Source: Ignavibacteriales bacterium (lineage in GTDB: Bacteria; Bacteroidota; Ignavibacteria; T3Sed10-11). From it: a DNA stretch of 40,355 nucleotides. The notes under the pieces were generated by a model. It had not been told where the DNA came from. It searched no databases and saw nothing but the letters and a program-made list of their open reading frames with translations. This document shows positions 7,502-18,377 of this stretch, piece after piece. The stretch lies in NCBI GenBank assembly GCA_003562775.1, contig PWTU01000554.1, positions 1 through 40,355 on the forward strand. The letters are read 5' to 3'. A program made the position numbers and the translations under genes. Within the stretch, counting starts at the first letter, position 1, and the number at the start of each line of letters is the position of its first letter.

Positions 7502-8026
7502 ATGAAACGATCTGAGAAAGAAAAAGTCGTTGCCGAGGTTGCCGACAAGATATCTCGCGCGCAAGGTATGTATTTCACCCGATTCAGCGGCCTCACCGTT
7601 GCCGAAGCCACTGAACTGAGGTCAGAATTTCGGAAGGCGGGGGTCGAGTACCGGGTGATAAAAAATACACTTATCAAACGCGCATTGAAACAAGTGGCTG
7701 ATTATGATACAATCCTCGATGAACAACTGACCGGACCAACGGCTATTGCTTTCGGATATGACGACCCGGTTTCGCCGGCGAAAGTTATAAAGAAATTCCG
7801 CGATAAGGTGTCGAAAATCGATGTGAAAGCATGCGTTATTGGAATGGATGTGTATGATTCATCGAAGTTTGACGAATTGGCAGCACTTCCGGCACGCGAA
7901 GAATCCATTGCGAGCATAATGGGTAGTTTGACTGCACCGGTGAGCGGTGTTGTCGGTGTTCTCAATGAGGTTATGCGTCAAATTGTTGGACTTGTCGAAG
8001 CAATCGAACAAACAAAATCAGAATAA
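7502..8026 (+). CDS. rplJ: 50S ribosomal protein L10
   Basis: L10 is the base of the L7/L12 stalk. The 174 residues show the N-terminal rRNA-binding domain (KRSEKEKVVAEVADKISRA, then TVAEATELRSEFRKAGVEYRV and KNTLIKRAL) and end in the helix that carries L12 dimers (VGVLNEVMRQIVGLVEAIEQ). ATG 7502 follows AAAGGTGA closely. Expression is probably controlled by the leader structure at 7411-7467. rplL follows after 38 bp. Confidence 0.98.
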   Translation: MKRSEKEKVVAEVADKISRAQGMYFTRFSGLTVAEATELRSEFRKAGVEYRVIKNTLIKRALKQVADYDTILDEQLTGPTAIAFGYDDPVSPAKVIKKFRDKVSKIDVKACVIGMDVYDSSKFDELAALPAREESIASIMGSLTAPVSGVVGVLNEVMRQIVGLVEAIEQTKSE

Positions 8027-8064
8027 AGGCAATAAATTTTTTTTAATGAATAAGGAGAGTTACC

Positions 8065-8436
8065 ATGTCAGCAGTTCAGGAAATTGTTGAAAAAATTGAA
8101 AAACTTACTTTGCTTGAAGCGGCCGAACTAAAGAAAGCGCTTGAAGACAAATTCGGTGTAACCGCGGCGGCGCCGGTCGCAGCGGCAGCCGCTCCCGGTG
8201 CAGCAGCACCCGCTGCAGAGGAGAAAACCGAGTTTGATGTTGTTCTGCAAGCAGCAGGTACGCAGAAAATCAACGTCATCAAGGTTGTACGTGCTGCAAC
8301 CGGACTCGGGTTGAAAGAAGCCAAGGACCTTGTCGACAGTGCACCGAAAGCGATAAAAGAGCAAATTCCGAAAGAGGATGCAGAAAAGCTCAAAAAAGAG
8401 CTTGAAGAGGCCGGCGCAACAGTAGAACTGAAATAA
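8065..8436 (+). CDS. rplL: 50S ribosomal protein L7/L12
   Basis: L7/L12 is the flexible multi-copy stalk protein that recruits translational GTPases. The 123 residues contain the N-terminal dimerisation domain ([26 protein letters not shown]), an Ala/Pro-rich hinge (about residues 34-52), and the C-terminal factor-binding domain with [24 protein letters not shown] and [15 protein letters not shown] strong ribosome site (AAGGAGAG) precedes ATG 8065. It is followed by a 333 bp gap before rpoB. Confidence 0.98.
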   Translation: MSAVQEIVEKIEKLTLLEAAELKKALEDKFGVTAAAPVAAAAAPGAAAPAAEEKTEFDVVLQAAGTQKINVIKVVRAATGLGLKEAKDLVDSAPKAIKEQIPKEDAEKLKKELEEAGATVELK

Positions 8437-8439
8437 TAA

Positions 8440-8496
8440 AAAAGTTGTTAACTTTTGTGAGTCGGTAGGCGGCGGACTCACCGCGTGCCTCCCGAC
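8440..8496 (+). promoter_or_regulatory. Structured RNA between rplL and rpoB with two competing hairpins
   Basis: Just after the rplL stop, AAAAGTT (8440-8446) pairs with AACTTTT (8450-8456). Then GTCGGTAGGC (8461-8470) pairs with GCCTCCCGAC (8487-8496) with one mismatch, extended inside by GCGG (8472-8475) with CCGC (8481-8484). A second fold uses overlapping bases: GTGAGTC (8457-8463) with GACTCAC (8475-8481), a perfect 7-bp stem. The two cannot form together. No T-run follows. The place equals the attenuator and RNase III region of the E. coli rplL-rpoB spacer. The rest of the gap (8497-8769) holds at most a weak promoter-like TTGTAC-N16-TATGTC (8709-8736). Confidence 0.6.
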
Positions 8497-8769
8497 TTGC
8501 GTTATTTACAAGAAGAGTTGTTGGTGACAATAAACAATTAACTTTTTGCCAACGCAGCAGCAGGGAGTGGAAAAGAAAATTTATAAACAAATTAAGCGCG
8601 CTTCCAATCTTAATTTTTCTTCAACGGGTAGGCGCCAGTATGCCGTACCCGATAATATAATTTTCACCGTGAAAAATTACCAACCGATACGTGGATTCCA
8701 TACAGAGGTTGTACACAACAGGCAAATTAGTATGTCATTATTCATTGATAATAAGAAGGAGTGGTGCTC

Positions 8770-11700
8770 TTGAAAAACCAAGCTATGACCAACGGACGTA
8801 TATCCTTCTCACGTATTCCTAAAATTCTCGAAAGCCCCGATTTGCTTTCGGTGCAGCTTGATTCTTTTGAATCGTTCCTGCAATCGAAAGTACAACCGAA
8901 GCAGCGAAAGAAAATGGGATTACAAGCGGTATTCGGGATGAATTTTCCCATAACCGATGCCCGTGAGAACTATCTTTTAGAATTCGTAGAGTATCATATC
9001 GAACAACCGAAATATTCGGTTACCGAGTGTCAGGAACGTGGTCTCACATACTCTGCACCATTGAAAGCAAAATTGCGTTTGTCTGCAAAGGCCGAAAATG
9101 GCGAAGAATTCAGCGATACTATAGAGCAGGAGGTATATCTCGGTAATTTACCGTTGATGACCGACCGTGGAACATTTATCTATAACGGCGCTGAACGGGT
9201 TGTTGTCAGCCAGTTACGGCGTTCACCGGGTGTATTTTTCAGTCAGACAAAACATCCGAACGGAACGCCCATATACTCGGCGCGAATTATTCCGTTGCGC
9301 GGTTCCTGGGTGGAGTTCGCAACCGATATAAACAATGTGATGTATGCGTACATTGACCGGAAGAAGAAATTCCCGGTTACCACTTTGCTCAGGGCGCTCG
9401 GCTATTCATCCGATGATGAACTCCTTGAGTTGTTTAATTTGGTCGAAGAAGTCGATGTGAAAAAAGTCGATCTTTCGGAGTATGAAGATCGTATTATCTG
9501 CAGCGACGTCGTCGATACGAAAACAGGCGAGATCTTCTTGAGCAAAGATTCGGTTCTTACCGAAGAGAGTATCAAACAGATTCAAAAATCGAACGTTAAG
9601 AAGATCCACTTGCTGAAAGTCGATAGCTTGACCGGAGGGTCGGTTATTGCAAATACGATACAACGGGACTCTGCACGCTCTGAGGAAGATGCACTCGAAG
9701 CGATATACCGGCAGCTCCGTTCCGGAGAAGCGCCTGATCTTGATACGGCGAAAAATCTTATCGATAGATTATTCTTTAATCCGAAACGATATGATATTGG
9801 AGACGTAGGGCGACATCGCCTAAATCAAAAACTCGGACTTGATGTATCGCTCGAAACAACAACGTTAACGAAAGACGATATCATTCTGATCATCAAATAT
9901 CTGATCGATCTGCAACAGGGGAAGAAAGATGTCGATGATATGGATCACCTCGGCAACCGTCGTATCCGTACAGTCGGCGAGCAACTCGGACAACAATTTA
10001 ACGTCGGTCTTTCGAGAATGGCGCGTACTATACGTGAGCGCATGAATCTTCGCAGCAATGAAACCATTACACCGCAGGATCTCGTCAATGCACGTACTAT
10101 CTCGAGCGTAGTAAATGCATTTTTCGGAACAAACCAGTTGTCGCAGTTTATGGATCAAACAAATCCGCTTGCCGAGCTGACGCATAAGCGGAGGGTGAGT
10201 GCACTGGGTCCCGGTGGTTTAACGCGCGAAACTGCCGGCTTCGAAGTACGGGACGTCCATTATACACACTACGGCCGTCTCTGTCCTATCGAGACACCGG
10301 AAGGCCCGAACATCGGATTAATTTCCTCTCTCTCGGTATATTCGAGAATCAACAACTTCGGTTTTATCGAGACGCCGTATCGACAGGTTAAGAACGGTAA
10401 AGCAACAACCGAAATTGAATATTTGACCGCCGATCGTGAGGACGTCTTTAAGATAGCGCAGGCGAATTCACCGCTGGACGGAAACGGTAGATTTACAAGC
10501 GATCGTTTGAATGCCCGTTATATGGACGATTACCCGATCATCAGTCCGGAAGAAGCAGAATATATGGACGTGGCGCCGGAGCAGCTTATGAGTGCGGCTG
10601 CGGCATTAATTCCGTTCCTGGAGCACGACGATGCGAACCGCGCGTTGATGGGATCCAACATGCAGCGTCAGGCAGTGCCGTTGCTGCGCCCGAGATCGCC
10701 CATTGTCGGCACGGGGTTTGAGTCGAAAGTGGCGCGTGACTCGCGGACCATGATACTTGCAGAAGCCAACGGAACGGTAGAGCACGTTAGTGCCGATACG
10801 ATTATTGTAAATTACGATGTCAATGAAAATTCACAGGAAGCGCTTGTGAGTTTTAATGACAAGAAACGCGTAGAATACAAGCTGAAAAAATTCTTCCGTA
10901 CAAATCAAGATACTGCCATCAACCAGCGTCCGATTGTCAAGGAAGGGCAGAAAGTGAAGCGCGGGGATGTGTTATGTGACGGAAGTTCGACAGAAAACGG
11001 TGAGCTGGCGCTTGGCCGAAATATACTTGTTGCATTTATGCCCTGGCGCGGGTATAATTTTGAGGACGCAATAGTTATCAGTGACCGCGTTGTAACACAG
11101 GATATCTATACATCGGTGCACATTGAAGAGTTCGAACTTCAGGTGCGCGATACCAAGCGAGGTGAAGAAGAGCTAACCCGCGAAATACCGAATGTCAGTG
11201 AAGAAGCCACACAAAATCTTGACGAAAATGGTATCATTCGGGTTGGATCGGAAGTTCGCGAAGGCGATATCCTTATCGGTAAAATTACGCCGAAAGGTGA
11301 AACCGATCCTACGCCGGAAGAGAAACTATTGAAAGCTATCTTCGGAGACAAAGCGGGCGATGTTAAAGATGCGTCACTGAAAGCGCCTCCGGGGTTGAAG
11401 GGAGTCGTTATCGGTACTAAACTTTTCAGCAGAAAAAAGAAAGATACCGAATCCAAAAAAGAAGATAAACGAAAGATTGATGCATTAGACAGACAGCGTC
11501 GTAAGGAATTAAAGGAGGGAGAACAAAAGCTCGGTCAAAAACTCGATCTACTGCTCAATGGCGAAAAGTCCGCAGGTATCCGTGATAAAGACGATCAGGT
11601 TGCCATTCGTGCAAATACCCAGTTAAAGGAAGATACATTCCAAACTATTGATAAGCTGACCGATCTCGACTTTGATTCCGATTGGGTCGAAGATACGAGG

Positions 11701-12543
11701 AAGAACAAGATTATTAAACGTATTTACGATAGTTATCTGTTTAAGGTCGATGAAATAGAAGACATATATCGACGGGAAAAACAAAAAGTGCAGCTTGGCG
11801 ATGAACTTCCCCCCGGGATTGTACAGCTTGCAAAAGTTTATGTTGCGAAAAAACGGAAGCTTTCGATCGGCGATAAGATGGCGGGACGTCACGGCAACAA
11901 AGGTGTTATCGCTAATGTAGTTCCCGTTGAAGATATGCCGTTCTTGCCTGACGGTACTCCGGTGGATATCGTATTGAACCCCCTTGGAGTTCCGTCGCGA
12001 ATGAATCTCGGGCAATTGCTTGAAACTGCACTCGGATGGGCAGGAAAGAAAGTCGGTCAAAAGTACGCCTCACCTATATTTGACGGTGCGAACTGGGAGC
12101 TTGTGCAGGAGGAATTAAGAAATGCCGGATTGCCCGAAGACGGTCGGACTAAGCTCTGTGATGGGCGAACCGGTGAGTTATTCGATCAACCGGTTACGGT
12201 GGGATATATTTATATGATGAAATTATCTCACCTCGTTGACGATAAGATCCACGCCCGTTCGATCGGGCCGTATTCGCTAATCACGCAGCAGCCGCTCGGT
12301 GGTAAAGCGCAATTTGGCGGGCAGCGGTTCGGAGAGATGGAGGTATGGGCGCTTGAAGGATACGGCGCTGCTTATACATTGCAGGAAATCCTTACTGTCA
12401 AGAGTGACGATGTACAGGGCAGGGCAAAAGTTTATGAAGCAATCGTGAAGGGTGAGAATTTGCCCGAACCGAATGTACCCGAATCGTTTAATGTGCTTAT
12501 TCGGGAGCTGCAGGGCTTAGGACTTGATGTACGCATTGAATAA
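8770..12543 (+). CDS. rpoB: DNA-directed RNA polymerase subunit beta
   Basis: The beta subunit forms one side of the polymerase active-site cleft. The protein of about 1257 residues contains the usual landmarks: [22 protein letters not shown], the rifampicin-region stretch [17 protein letters not shown] with [59 protein letters not shown] and the C-terminal [16 protein letters not shown] chose TTG 8770, 8 nt after AAGGAG (8756-8761), giving [15 protein letters not shown] at 8761/8764 is too close to that site and ATG 8785 rather far. A lysine- and acid-rich segment around 11440-11800 is the beta insertion known from FCB relatives. rpoC follows after 61 bp. Confidence 0.98.
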   Translation: MKNQAMTNGRISFSRIPKILESPDLLSVQLDSFESFLQSKVQPKQRKKMGLQAVFGMNFPITDARENYLLEFVEYHIEQPKYSVTECQERGLTYSAPLKAKLRLSAKAENGEEFSDTIEQEVYLGNLPLMTDRGTFIYNGAERVVVSQLRRSPGVFFSQTKHPNGTPIYSARIIPLRGSWVEFATDINNVMYAYIDRKKKFPVTTLLRALGYSSDDELLELFNLVEEVDVKKVDLSEYEDRIICSDVVDTKTGEIFLSKDSVLTEESIKQIQKSNVKKIHLLKVDSLTGGSVIANTIQRDSARSEEDALEAIYRQLRSGEAPDLDTAKNLIDRLFFNPKRYDIGDVGRHRLNQKLGLDVSLETTTLTKDDIILIIKYLIDLQQGKKDVDDMDHLGNRRIRTVGEQLGQQFNVGLSRMARTIRERMNLRSNETITPQDLVNARTISSVVNAFFGTNQLSQFMDQTNPLAELTHKRRVSALGPGGLTRETAGFEVRDVHYTHYGRLCPIETPEGPNIGLISSLSVYSRINNFGFIETPYRQVKNGKATTEIEYLTADREDVFKIAQANSPLDGNGRFTSDRLNARYMDDYPIISPEEAEYMDVAPEQLMSAAAALIPFLEHDDANRALMGSNMQRQAVPLLRPRSPIVGTGFESKVARDSRTMILAEANGTVEHVSADTIIVNYDVNENSQEALVSFNDKKRVEYKLKKFFRTNQDTAINQRPIVKEGQKVKRGDVLCDGSSTENGELALGRNILVAFMPWRGYNFEDAIVISDRVVTQDIYTSVHIEEFELQVRDTKRGEEELTREIPNVSEEATQNLDENGIIRVGSEVREGDILIGKITPKGETDPTPEEKLLKAIFGDKAGDVKDASLKAPPGLKGVVIGTKLFSRKKKDTESKKEDKRKIDALDRQRRKELKEGEQKLGQKLDLLLNGEKSAGIRDKDDQVAIRANTQLKEDTFQTIDKLTDLDFDSDWVEDTRKNKIIKRIYDSYLFKVDEIEDIYRREKQKVQLGDELPPGIVQLAKVYVAKKRKLSIGDKMAGRHGNKGVIANVVPVEDMPFLPDGTPVDIVLNPLGVPSRMNLGQLLETALGWAGKKVGQKYASPIFDGANWELVQEELRNAGLPEDGRTKLCDGRTGELFDQPVTVGYIYMMKLSHLVDDKIHARSIGPYSLITQQPLGGKAQFGGQRFGEMEVWALEGYGAAYTLQEILTVKSDDVQGRAKVYEAIVKGENLPEPNVPESFNVLIRELQGLGLDVRIE

Positions 12544-12604
12544 GTTGCGATGCCCAATAACATTGAGCAACGGTTAATCACATAGTTTTTATCGGAGGGT
12601 ATCA

Positions 12605-15600
12605 ATGCCTTTTACAACACGAGAAGTAATTAAGAAGAACATAAAGCAAATTTCCATTGCACTCGCTTCACCGGATATGATTCTGAATCGCTCCAACGGC
12701 GAGGTGACAAAACCGGAAACAATAAATTACCGGTCATTCCGTCCCGAAAAAGACGGATTGTTCTGTGAGAAGATTTTCGGTCCCGTTCGCGACTGGGAGT
12801 GCCATTGTGGGAAATATAAGCGAATACGCTATAAAGGGATCATTTGCGATCGCTGCGGCGTAGAAGTCACTCAAAAAAGTGTTCGACGTGAACGGATGGG
12901 ACACATTGGGCTTGCCGCACCCATCGTACATATTTGGTATTTTAAATCGCAGCCGTCGAAAATTAGCTATCTTCTCGGCATTACCACAAAGGATCTTGAG
13001 AAAATAATCTATTACGAATCCTATGTCGTTATCAACCCCGGTACGACCGGCTTGCAGCCGAAGGATCTTTTGACGGAAGAGCAATATTTTGAGATTCTCT
13101 CATCGCTGCCCGAGGGAAACCAGGAACTTGACGATACAGATAAGCGAAAATTTGTCGCACGCATTGGCGGTGATGCGATTAAATTATTGTTGCGTGATGT
13201 ACATATCGAGGAACTGAGTGCGGAATTACGGGCGCGTGCAAAAGAGGAAACCTCTCCTCAGAAGAAACTGGAATTATTAAAACGGCTTCGAGTCGTAGAA
13301 GCATTCCGTGAGCGCGAAGATTCTCCACCGAATAAACCCGAGTGGATGGTGATGGATGTGATTCCCGTTATTCCTCCGGAACTCCGCCCGCTTGTTCCAC
13401 TTGAGGGCGGACGTTTTGCAACAAGTGATCTTAACGATTTATATAGACGTGTTATTATACGAAACAATCGTCTCAAACGTTTAATAGACATTAAAGCTCC
13501 TGAAGTTATTCTTCGCAATGAAAAGAGGATGTTGCAAGAGGCGGTCGATTCGTTGTTCGATAACTCGCGCAGGGCAAACGCCGTTTTAAGCGACAACAAC
13601 CGTGCGTTGAAGTCGCTTTCGGATATGCTGAAGGGTAAACAAGGAAGATTCCGGCAAAATCTGCTCGGTAAACGTGTCGATTATTCGGGACGTTCGGTAA
13701 TCGTTGTCGGACCGGAGTTAAAACTTCACGAGTGCGGTATCCCGAAAGATATGGCGGTTGAGCTGTTCCAACCATTTATTATTCGAAAGCTTATCGAACG
13801 CGGTATTGTAAAAACCGTGAAGAGTGCGAAGAAAGTAGTGATGAAAAAGGGCCCTGAAGTTTGGGATATTCTTGAAAATATCATCGATGGGTATCCTGTC
13901 CTGCTTAATCGCGCACCGACGCTTCATCGACTCGGTATTCAGGCGTTTCAACCGGTATTGGTCGAAGGGAAAGCGATCCGGATTCACCCGTTGGTATGTG
14001 CTGCATTCAATGCGGACTTCGACGGAGACCAGATGGCAGTACACGTCCCATTAAGCTACGAAGCACAGCTTGAAGCTCGAATACTTATGCTGTCGAGTCA
14101 CAACATTCTTTCACCCGCAAACGGTAATCCGATTGTGGTTCCGAGTCAGGATATTGTGCTTGGCTGTTATTATTTAACAAAATCAAAAGATGGAGAACCG
14201 GGCGAAGGGAAGATGTTTTCTTCTCCGGCAGAAGTCCTTATATCGCATAATAATTTCCAGATTGGTTTGCATGCGAAGATACAGGTTCGCATCAACGGCG
14301 AAATAATTGAAACGACAACCGGTCGGGTCATCTTCAATACGATCGTACCCGAAGGTGTTGGTTTTATAAACGAGCTGCTTAACAAAAAGCGTCTCGTTAC
14401 TTTAATCCTTTCGACATTCAGAAAGGTAGGCAATCTGAAATCCGCGATTTTCCTTGACAATCTTAAGGACCTCGGGTTTTCCTATGCAATGAAAGGCGGT
14501 TTATCGGTCAATATCTCAGATGCGATTGTGCCCGATGAGAAGGAACAGATTATCGACAAAGCTCAAGGTGACGTAGATAAGATTGAAAAACAGTATCGGC
14601 GCGGGTTTATCACATCCGGCGAACGGTACAATAAGGTGATCGATATATGGACGCGTGCGACGAATCGTGTGGCGGAGCGATTGTTCAATGCACTTCAGAA
14701 CAATCGTGAAGGTTTCAATTCTCTCTATATGATGATTGATTCCGGCGCGCGTGGTTCAAAAGAGCAGGTGCGTCAGCTCGCAGGTATGCGCGGTCTTATG
14801 GCGAAACCGCAAAAGAGCTTGACGGGACAGACCGGTGAATTGATCGAGAACCCGATTATTTCGAATTTCCGGGAAGGATTATCCGTTCTTGAGTACTTCA
14901 TTTCAACGCACGGTGCTCGAAAAGGTCTGGCCGATACAGCATTGAAAACAGCGGATGCCGGATATCTTACCCGCCGTCTGGTGGACGTTGCACAGGATGC
15001 AATTATCACCGAACAGGACTGCGGCACCATTCGTGGTGTAGTTACCAGCGCTTTAAAAGAAGGTGAGGATATTAAGGAACCGTTGGCTGAACGTATACTC
15101 GGCCGTGTAGCGACCAATGATATCGTCGATCCCCTTACACGGGAAGTTATTATCAAGACTGGTGAAGAGATCGATGAAGAGCTTGCACAACGGGTGACGG
15201 AGACATCGATTGAAGAGGTTGAGATTCGCTCGGTAATCACGTGTGAATCAAAGCGCGGTGTGTGTGCGAAATGCTACGGACGCAACTTAACCACCAGCGA
15301 ATTAGTGCAGGTCGGAGAGGCAGTCGGAGTTATCGCCGCACAGTCGATCGGTGAGCCCGGTACGCAGTTGACGCTTCGCACCTTCCACACCGGTGGAACT
15401 GCAAGCTTGATTACGGCGCAATCCCAGGTAACAACCCGGTTCGATGGAAAAGTGAAATTTGAATCCGTTCGCTCAATCGAACAACAAGCCGATGATGCAT
15501 CCCGTAAAATAGTTGTCGGACGAAACGGCGTTGTGAAAATAATCGATCAGGATAACCGGGAATTGACAAAATATACGGTGCCGTACGGAGCGATACTTCA

Positions 15601-16864
15601 TGTAGAAGACGAACAGGATATCAAGCGGGGACAGATGGTGTATGAGTGGGATCCGTATAATGCAGTTATCGTTGCTGAGTACGGAGGCAGTGTGAAATAT
15701 GCCGATCTCAAAGAGAACGTCACATACCGTGAAGAGCCGGACGAGCAGACCGGGTATATCCAGAAAGTTGTTATTGAAAGCCGCGACCGCTCACTGAGCC
15801 CGTCGCTAAAAATTGTGGATAAGAATGGTAAAGCGCTTGCCGTTCACATTCTGCCGACAAGATCGCATATATCGGTAGAGGATGGTGAATCGATCAAGCC
15901 CGGACAAACACTTGTCAAGATACCGCGTGAAAGTGGTAAAACACGCGATATCACCGGCGGTTTGCCGCGTGTAACCGAGTTGTTTGAAGCCCGGCGGCCG
16001 TTTGATCCTTCAATCCTCAGCGAGATCGATGGTGTCATTTCGTTTGGTGAACAAAAGCGGGGATCACGGGAGGTGATTGTAACCAGCCATGACGGTAAAG
16101 ATGAACGAAAATATAACGTGCCGTTTGGTAAACACCTTACCGTTCAACCGGGCGATCATATGCTTGCCGGCGAACCGCTTACCGACGGTGCAATTGATCC
16201 CCACGATATTCTCCGGATCAGCGGTGTCGGTAGCTTGCAAAAGTATCTCTTAAACGAAATTCTCGAAGTATACCGGATGCAAGGGGTGAAGATTAACGAC
16301 AAACACATCGAGGTAATCGTTCGCCAGATGATGCAAAAAGTAAAAATCGTCGATACCGGGGATACACGATTCCTGGAGGGTGATCACGTCGATCGTATCC
16401 TGCTTAATGAAGAGAATGAAAATCTGGCAAGTATGGTTGTCGTTACGAGTAAAGGCGATTCCAAATTTAAAAACGGTCAGCTCGTTGAGAAAAAAGCAGT
16501 TCGTGAAAAGAATAGTGACTTAAGGAAGAAATCGAAGAAGGCAGCGGAATACCGTGACGCCGAACCGGCTACATCGGAACCGGTATTGCTCGGGATTACG
16601 CAAGCGTCGCTTTCAACCGATAGCTTTATCTCAGCAGCATCATTCCAGGAAACCACGAAGGTATTGACCGAGGCATCAATCGAGTCGAAGGTCGATCACC
16701 TGCATGGTCTCAAAGAAAACGTTATCATCGGTAAACTGGTACCGGCAGGCACCGGGTTGAAACGCTATCGCAACATCCTGGTGACACCGACCGAAAAACC
16801 GGAGGAACTAAAAGAGGTAGCAGTAGAGGCCGAAGAGCCGGAAGAAGAAAAAGTCACTTCATAA
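12605..16864 (+). CDS. rpoC: DNA-directed RNA polymerase subunit beta'
   Basis: The beta' subunit carries the catalytic centre and clamp. The 1419 residues include the first zinc site (Cys66, Cys68, Cys81, Cys84, in [11 protein letters not shown]...CDRCG), the catalytic [12 protein letters not shown] with Asp471/473/475 chelating Mg, and the second zinc site (about Cys806, Cys880, Cys887, Cys890; [13 protein letters not shown]). The bridge and trigger region ends with [19 protein letters not shown]. The C-terminus finishes with a short Glu-rich tail ([17 protein letters not shown]). ATG 12605 follows GGAGGG. It is the last gene of the operon and is followed by an inverted repeat. Confidence 0.98.
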   Translation: MPFTTREVIKKNIKQISIALASPDMILNRSNGEVTKPETINYRSFRPEKDGLFCEKIFGPVRDWECHCGKYKRIRYKGIICDRCGVEVTQKSVRRERMGHIGLAAPIVHIWYFKSQPSKISYLLGITTKDLEKIIYYESYVVINPGTTGLQPKDLLTEEQYFEILSSLPEGNQELDDTDKRKFVARIGGDAIKLLLRDVHIEELSAELRARAKEETSPQKKLELLKRLRVVEAFREREDSPPNKPEWMVMDVIPVIPPELRPLVPLEGGRFATSDLNDLYRRVIIRNNRLKRLIDIKAPEVILRNEKRMLQEAVDSLFDNSRRANAVLSDNNRALKSLSDMLKGKQGRFRQNLLGKRVDYSGRSVIVVGPELKLHECGIPKDMAVELFQPFIIRKLIERGIVKTVKSAKKVVMKKGPEVWDILENIIDGYPVLLNRAPTLHRLGIQAFQPVLVEGKAIRIHPLVCAAFNADFDGDQMAVHVPLSYEAQLEARILMLSSHNILSPANGNPIVVPSQDIVLGCYYLTKSKDGEPGEGKMFSSPAEVLISHNNFQIGLHAKIQVRINGEIIETTTGRVIFNTIVPEGVGFINELLNKKRLVTLILSTFRKVGNLKSAIFLDNLKDLGFSYAMKGGLSVNISDAIVPDEKEQIIDKAQGDVDKIEKQYRRGFITSGERYNKVIDIWTRATNRVAERLFNALQNNREGFNSLYMMIDSGARGSKEQVRQLAGMRGLMAKPQKSLTGQTGELIENPIISNFREGLSVLEYFISTHGARKGLADTALKTADAGYLTRRLVDVAQDAIITEQDCGTIRGVVTSALKEGEDIKEPLAERILGRVATNDIVDPLTREVIIKTGEEIDEELAQRVTETSIEEVEIRSVITCESKRGVCAKCYGRNLTTSELVQVGEAVGVIAAQSIGEPGTQLTLRTFHTGGTASLITAQSQVTTRFDGKVKFESVRSIEQQADDASRKIVVGRNGVVKIIDQDNRELTKYTVPYGAILHVEDEQDIKRGQMVYEWDPYNAVIVAEYGGSVKYADLKENVTYREEPDEQTGYIQKVVIESRDRSLSPSLKIVDKNGKALAVHILPTRSHISVEDGESIKPGQTLVKIPRESGKTRDITGGLPRVTELFEARRPFDPSILSEIDGVISFGEQKRGSREVIVTSHDGKDERKYNVPFGKHLTVQPGDHMLAGEPLTDGAIDPHDILRISGVGSLQKYLLNEILEVYRMQGVKINDKHIEVIVRQMMQKVKIVDTGDTRFLEGDHVDRILLNEENENLASMVVVTSKGDSKFKNGQLVEKKAVREKNSDLRKKSKKAAEYRDAEPATSEPVLLGITQASLSTDSFISAASFQETTKVLTEASIESKVDHLHGLKENVIIGKLVPAGTGLKRYRNILVTPTEKPEELKEVAVEAEEPEEEKVTS

Positions 16865-16879
16865 AAGTGAGGGGTTACA

Positions 16880-16930
16880 ATACGGACGTTATCCGGTATG
16901 ATATTTATTCTGCCGGGATGACGTCCGTAT
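16880..16930. terminator. Inverted repeat between convergent rpoC and mgtE
   Basis: ATACGGACGT (16880-16889) is exactly complementary to ACGTCCGTAT (16921-16930). Inside, ATCCGG and CCGGGAT can pair with a bulge, so most of the 51 bp folds into one long hairpin. A short T-run comes only about 20 bp later (16952-16956). Lying between two convergent genes, it could stop transcription from both sides; symmetric action is inferred. Confidence 0.55.
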
Positions 16931-16956
16931 GATATTGAGAAGTTTATCTTTTTACT

Positions 16957-18315
16957 CTACGCAATTCCCAATAACAATCTCGCTAATTCAAAATAAAGTA
17001 TCAGAGCAAAAATGTCCACGATGGTTGTGATAAACGGGCCGGACATTATTGCAGGATCGAAGCCGAGCTTTTGGAATAAGATAGGCAACATAGCGCCGGC
17101 TATTTTTGCTATGGTAACTGTTGCAAGCATTGCTATTGCGACGGTGAGTGCAAGTGAGTAATCGCTGTGCATGATGACGGCTCGTAGTGCGGTAAGTATC
17201 GCAAGCGCTACTCCAACCATAAGTCCAATCAATATCTCCTTGCGGAGCACTTTGACAGCTTGCCCCATAGCTATCTCTCCGGTCGCTAAGCCGCGGACGA
17301 TAACGGTTGCTGCCTGGGTGCCCGCATTACCGCCCGAATCCATCAGCACGGGTATGAAGAATGCAAGCATGACTACTGTTGTCAGCGCCTCCTCATACCG
17401 TTCAAGAATAAATCCGGATATGAAGCCGGTTACTACCAGAAGTAATAACCAGGTTATTCGTTGTCGTGCCCATTTCGGTGCACTCGTTTGAAAATATGAA
17501 AATTCGGTTTCCTTAACACCGCCGAACCGGTAAATATCCTCGGTATCCTCCTCACCGATAACATCCATAATATCGTCAAATGTAATAATACCAATAAGTA
17601 TACCGTACTGATCGATTACAGGCAATGCGTGGAGATCATATTTTTTAAATAAATTTGCCACCTCTTCCTGGTCGCTTTCCGCGGTAACCGACATTACTTT
17701 GTGGTCCATCATTCTTCCTATCTTGCGATTCGGATTAGCAAGAATGATATCTTTCAGCGTAACGATACCGACCAATTTGCCCTGCTTATTGACAACATAA
17801 AGCGAGTATATTTGCTCCGCATCGGATGCATCTTCCCGGATTCGTTTTAATGACTGTGCTACGGTCATATCTTCAGACAATGTGACAAAGTCCGTCGTCA
17901 TAATACCGCCGGCGGAATCCGACGGATAGGACGAAAGTAATCTGGTTTCTTCCTTGGCTTCTTTGTTCAGCATCCCCGTGTACAGTTGTACTTCTTCGTT
18001 CGTTATTTCGTCAAAGAAGTCGGCCCGCTCATCCGGAGACATCTCATTTAGAATATTTTTCTGTTCCCGCTGGGGAAGAAGCGGTAGAATAAACGATCGG
18101 TCATCGCCTTCAATGTGTTCAAATACTTCTACGGCTTTATCGTCATCGAGATTTTTGAAAACATTGATTTTTTCCTCGTCACGGTCGAGTGCATTGATTA
18201 TTTCGGCAATGTCGGCCGAATGGAGTTCCTGGAGTACATCTTTAAGTTCTTCCCATTGCTCCTGCTCCAGTAAGTCGCGAATTTCGGGTATGATAATTGC
18301 CTGCGGATTTGTCAT
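16957..18315 (-). CDS. mgtE: Magnesium transporter MgtE
   Basis: MgtE is a homodimeric inner-membrane Mg channel gated by intracellular Mg bound to its cytosolic domains. The 452 residues show the acidic N-terminal superhelical domain (about 1-130), two CBS domains (about 139-195 and 203-258), a connecting helix and five membrane spans from about residue 285. The pore signature PVLMDSGGNAGTQA lies at 322-335. Length and domain order are standard. ATG 18315 follows AAGGTG at good spacing. It lies 62 bp downstream of the dinG-like gene on the same strand and may be co-transcribed; no Mg riboswitch-like leader is evident in that short gap. Confidence 0.96.
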   Translation of the reverse strand: MTNPQAIIIPEIRDLLEQEQWEELKDVLQELHSADIAEIINALDRDEEKINVFKNLDDDKAVEVFEHIEGDDRSFILPLLPQREQKNILNEMSPDERADFFDEITNEEVQLYTGMLNKEAKEETRLLSSYPSDSAGGIMTTDFVTLSEDMTVAQSLKRIREDASDAEQIYSLYVVNKQGKLVGIVTLKDIILANPNRKIGRMMDHKVMSVTAESDQEEVANLFKKYDLHALPVIDQYGILIGIITFDDIMDVIGEEDTEDIYRFGGVKETEFSYFQTSAPKWARQRITWLLLLVVTGFISGFILERYEEALTTVVMLAFFIPVLMDSGGNAGTQAATVIVRGLATGEIAMGQAVKVLRKEILIGLMVGVALAILTALRAVIMHSDYSLALTVAIAMLATVTIAKIAGAMLPILFQKLGFDPAIMSGPFITTIVDIFALILYFELARLLLGIA

Positions 18316-18377
18316 ATATTCACCTTGGTCTGTTAATTCTTATGAAAACTTTATCCTACAGATATTAATAATAAAAA

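Noticed and set aside
8546-8773. 75-residue plus-strand frame between rplL and rpoB
   Set aside because: No family resemblance, no good ribosome site, and it overlaps the rpoB ribosome site and start; more likely untranslated leader.
11440-11800. Lysine- and acid-rich stretch in rpoB as a possible inserted element
   Set aside because: The frame is continuous and a comparable charged insertion is normal in the beta subunit of FCB-group bacteria.
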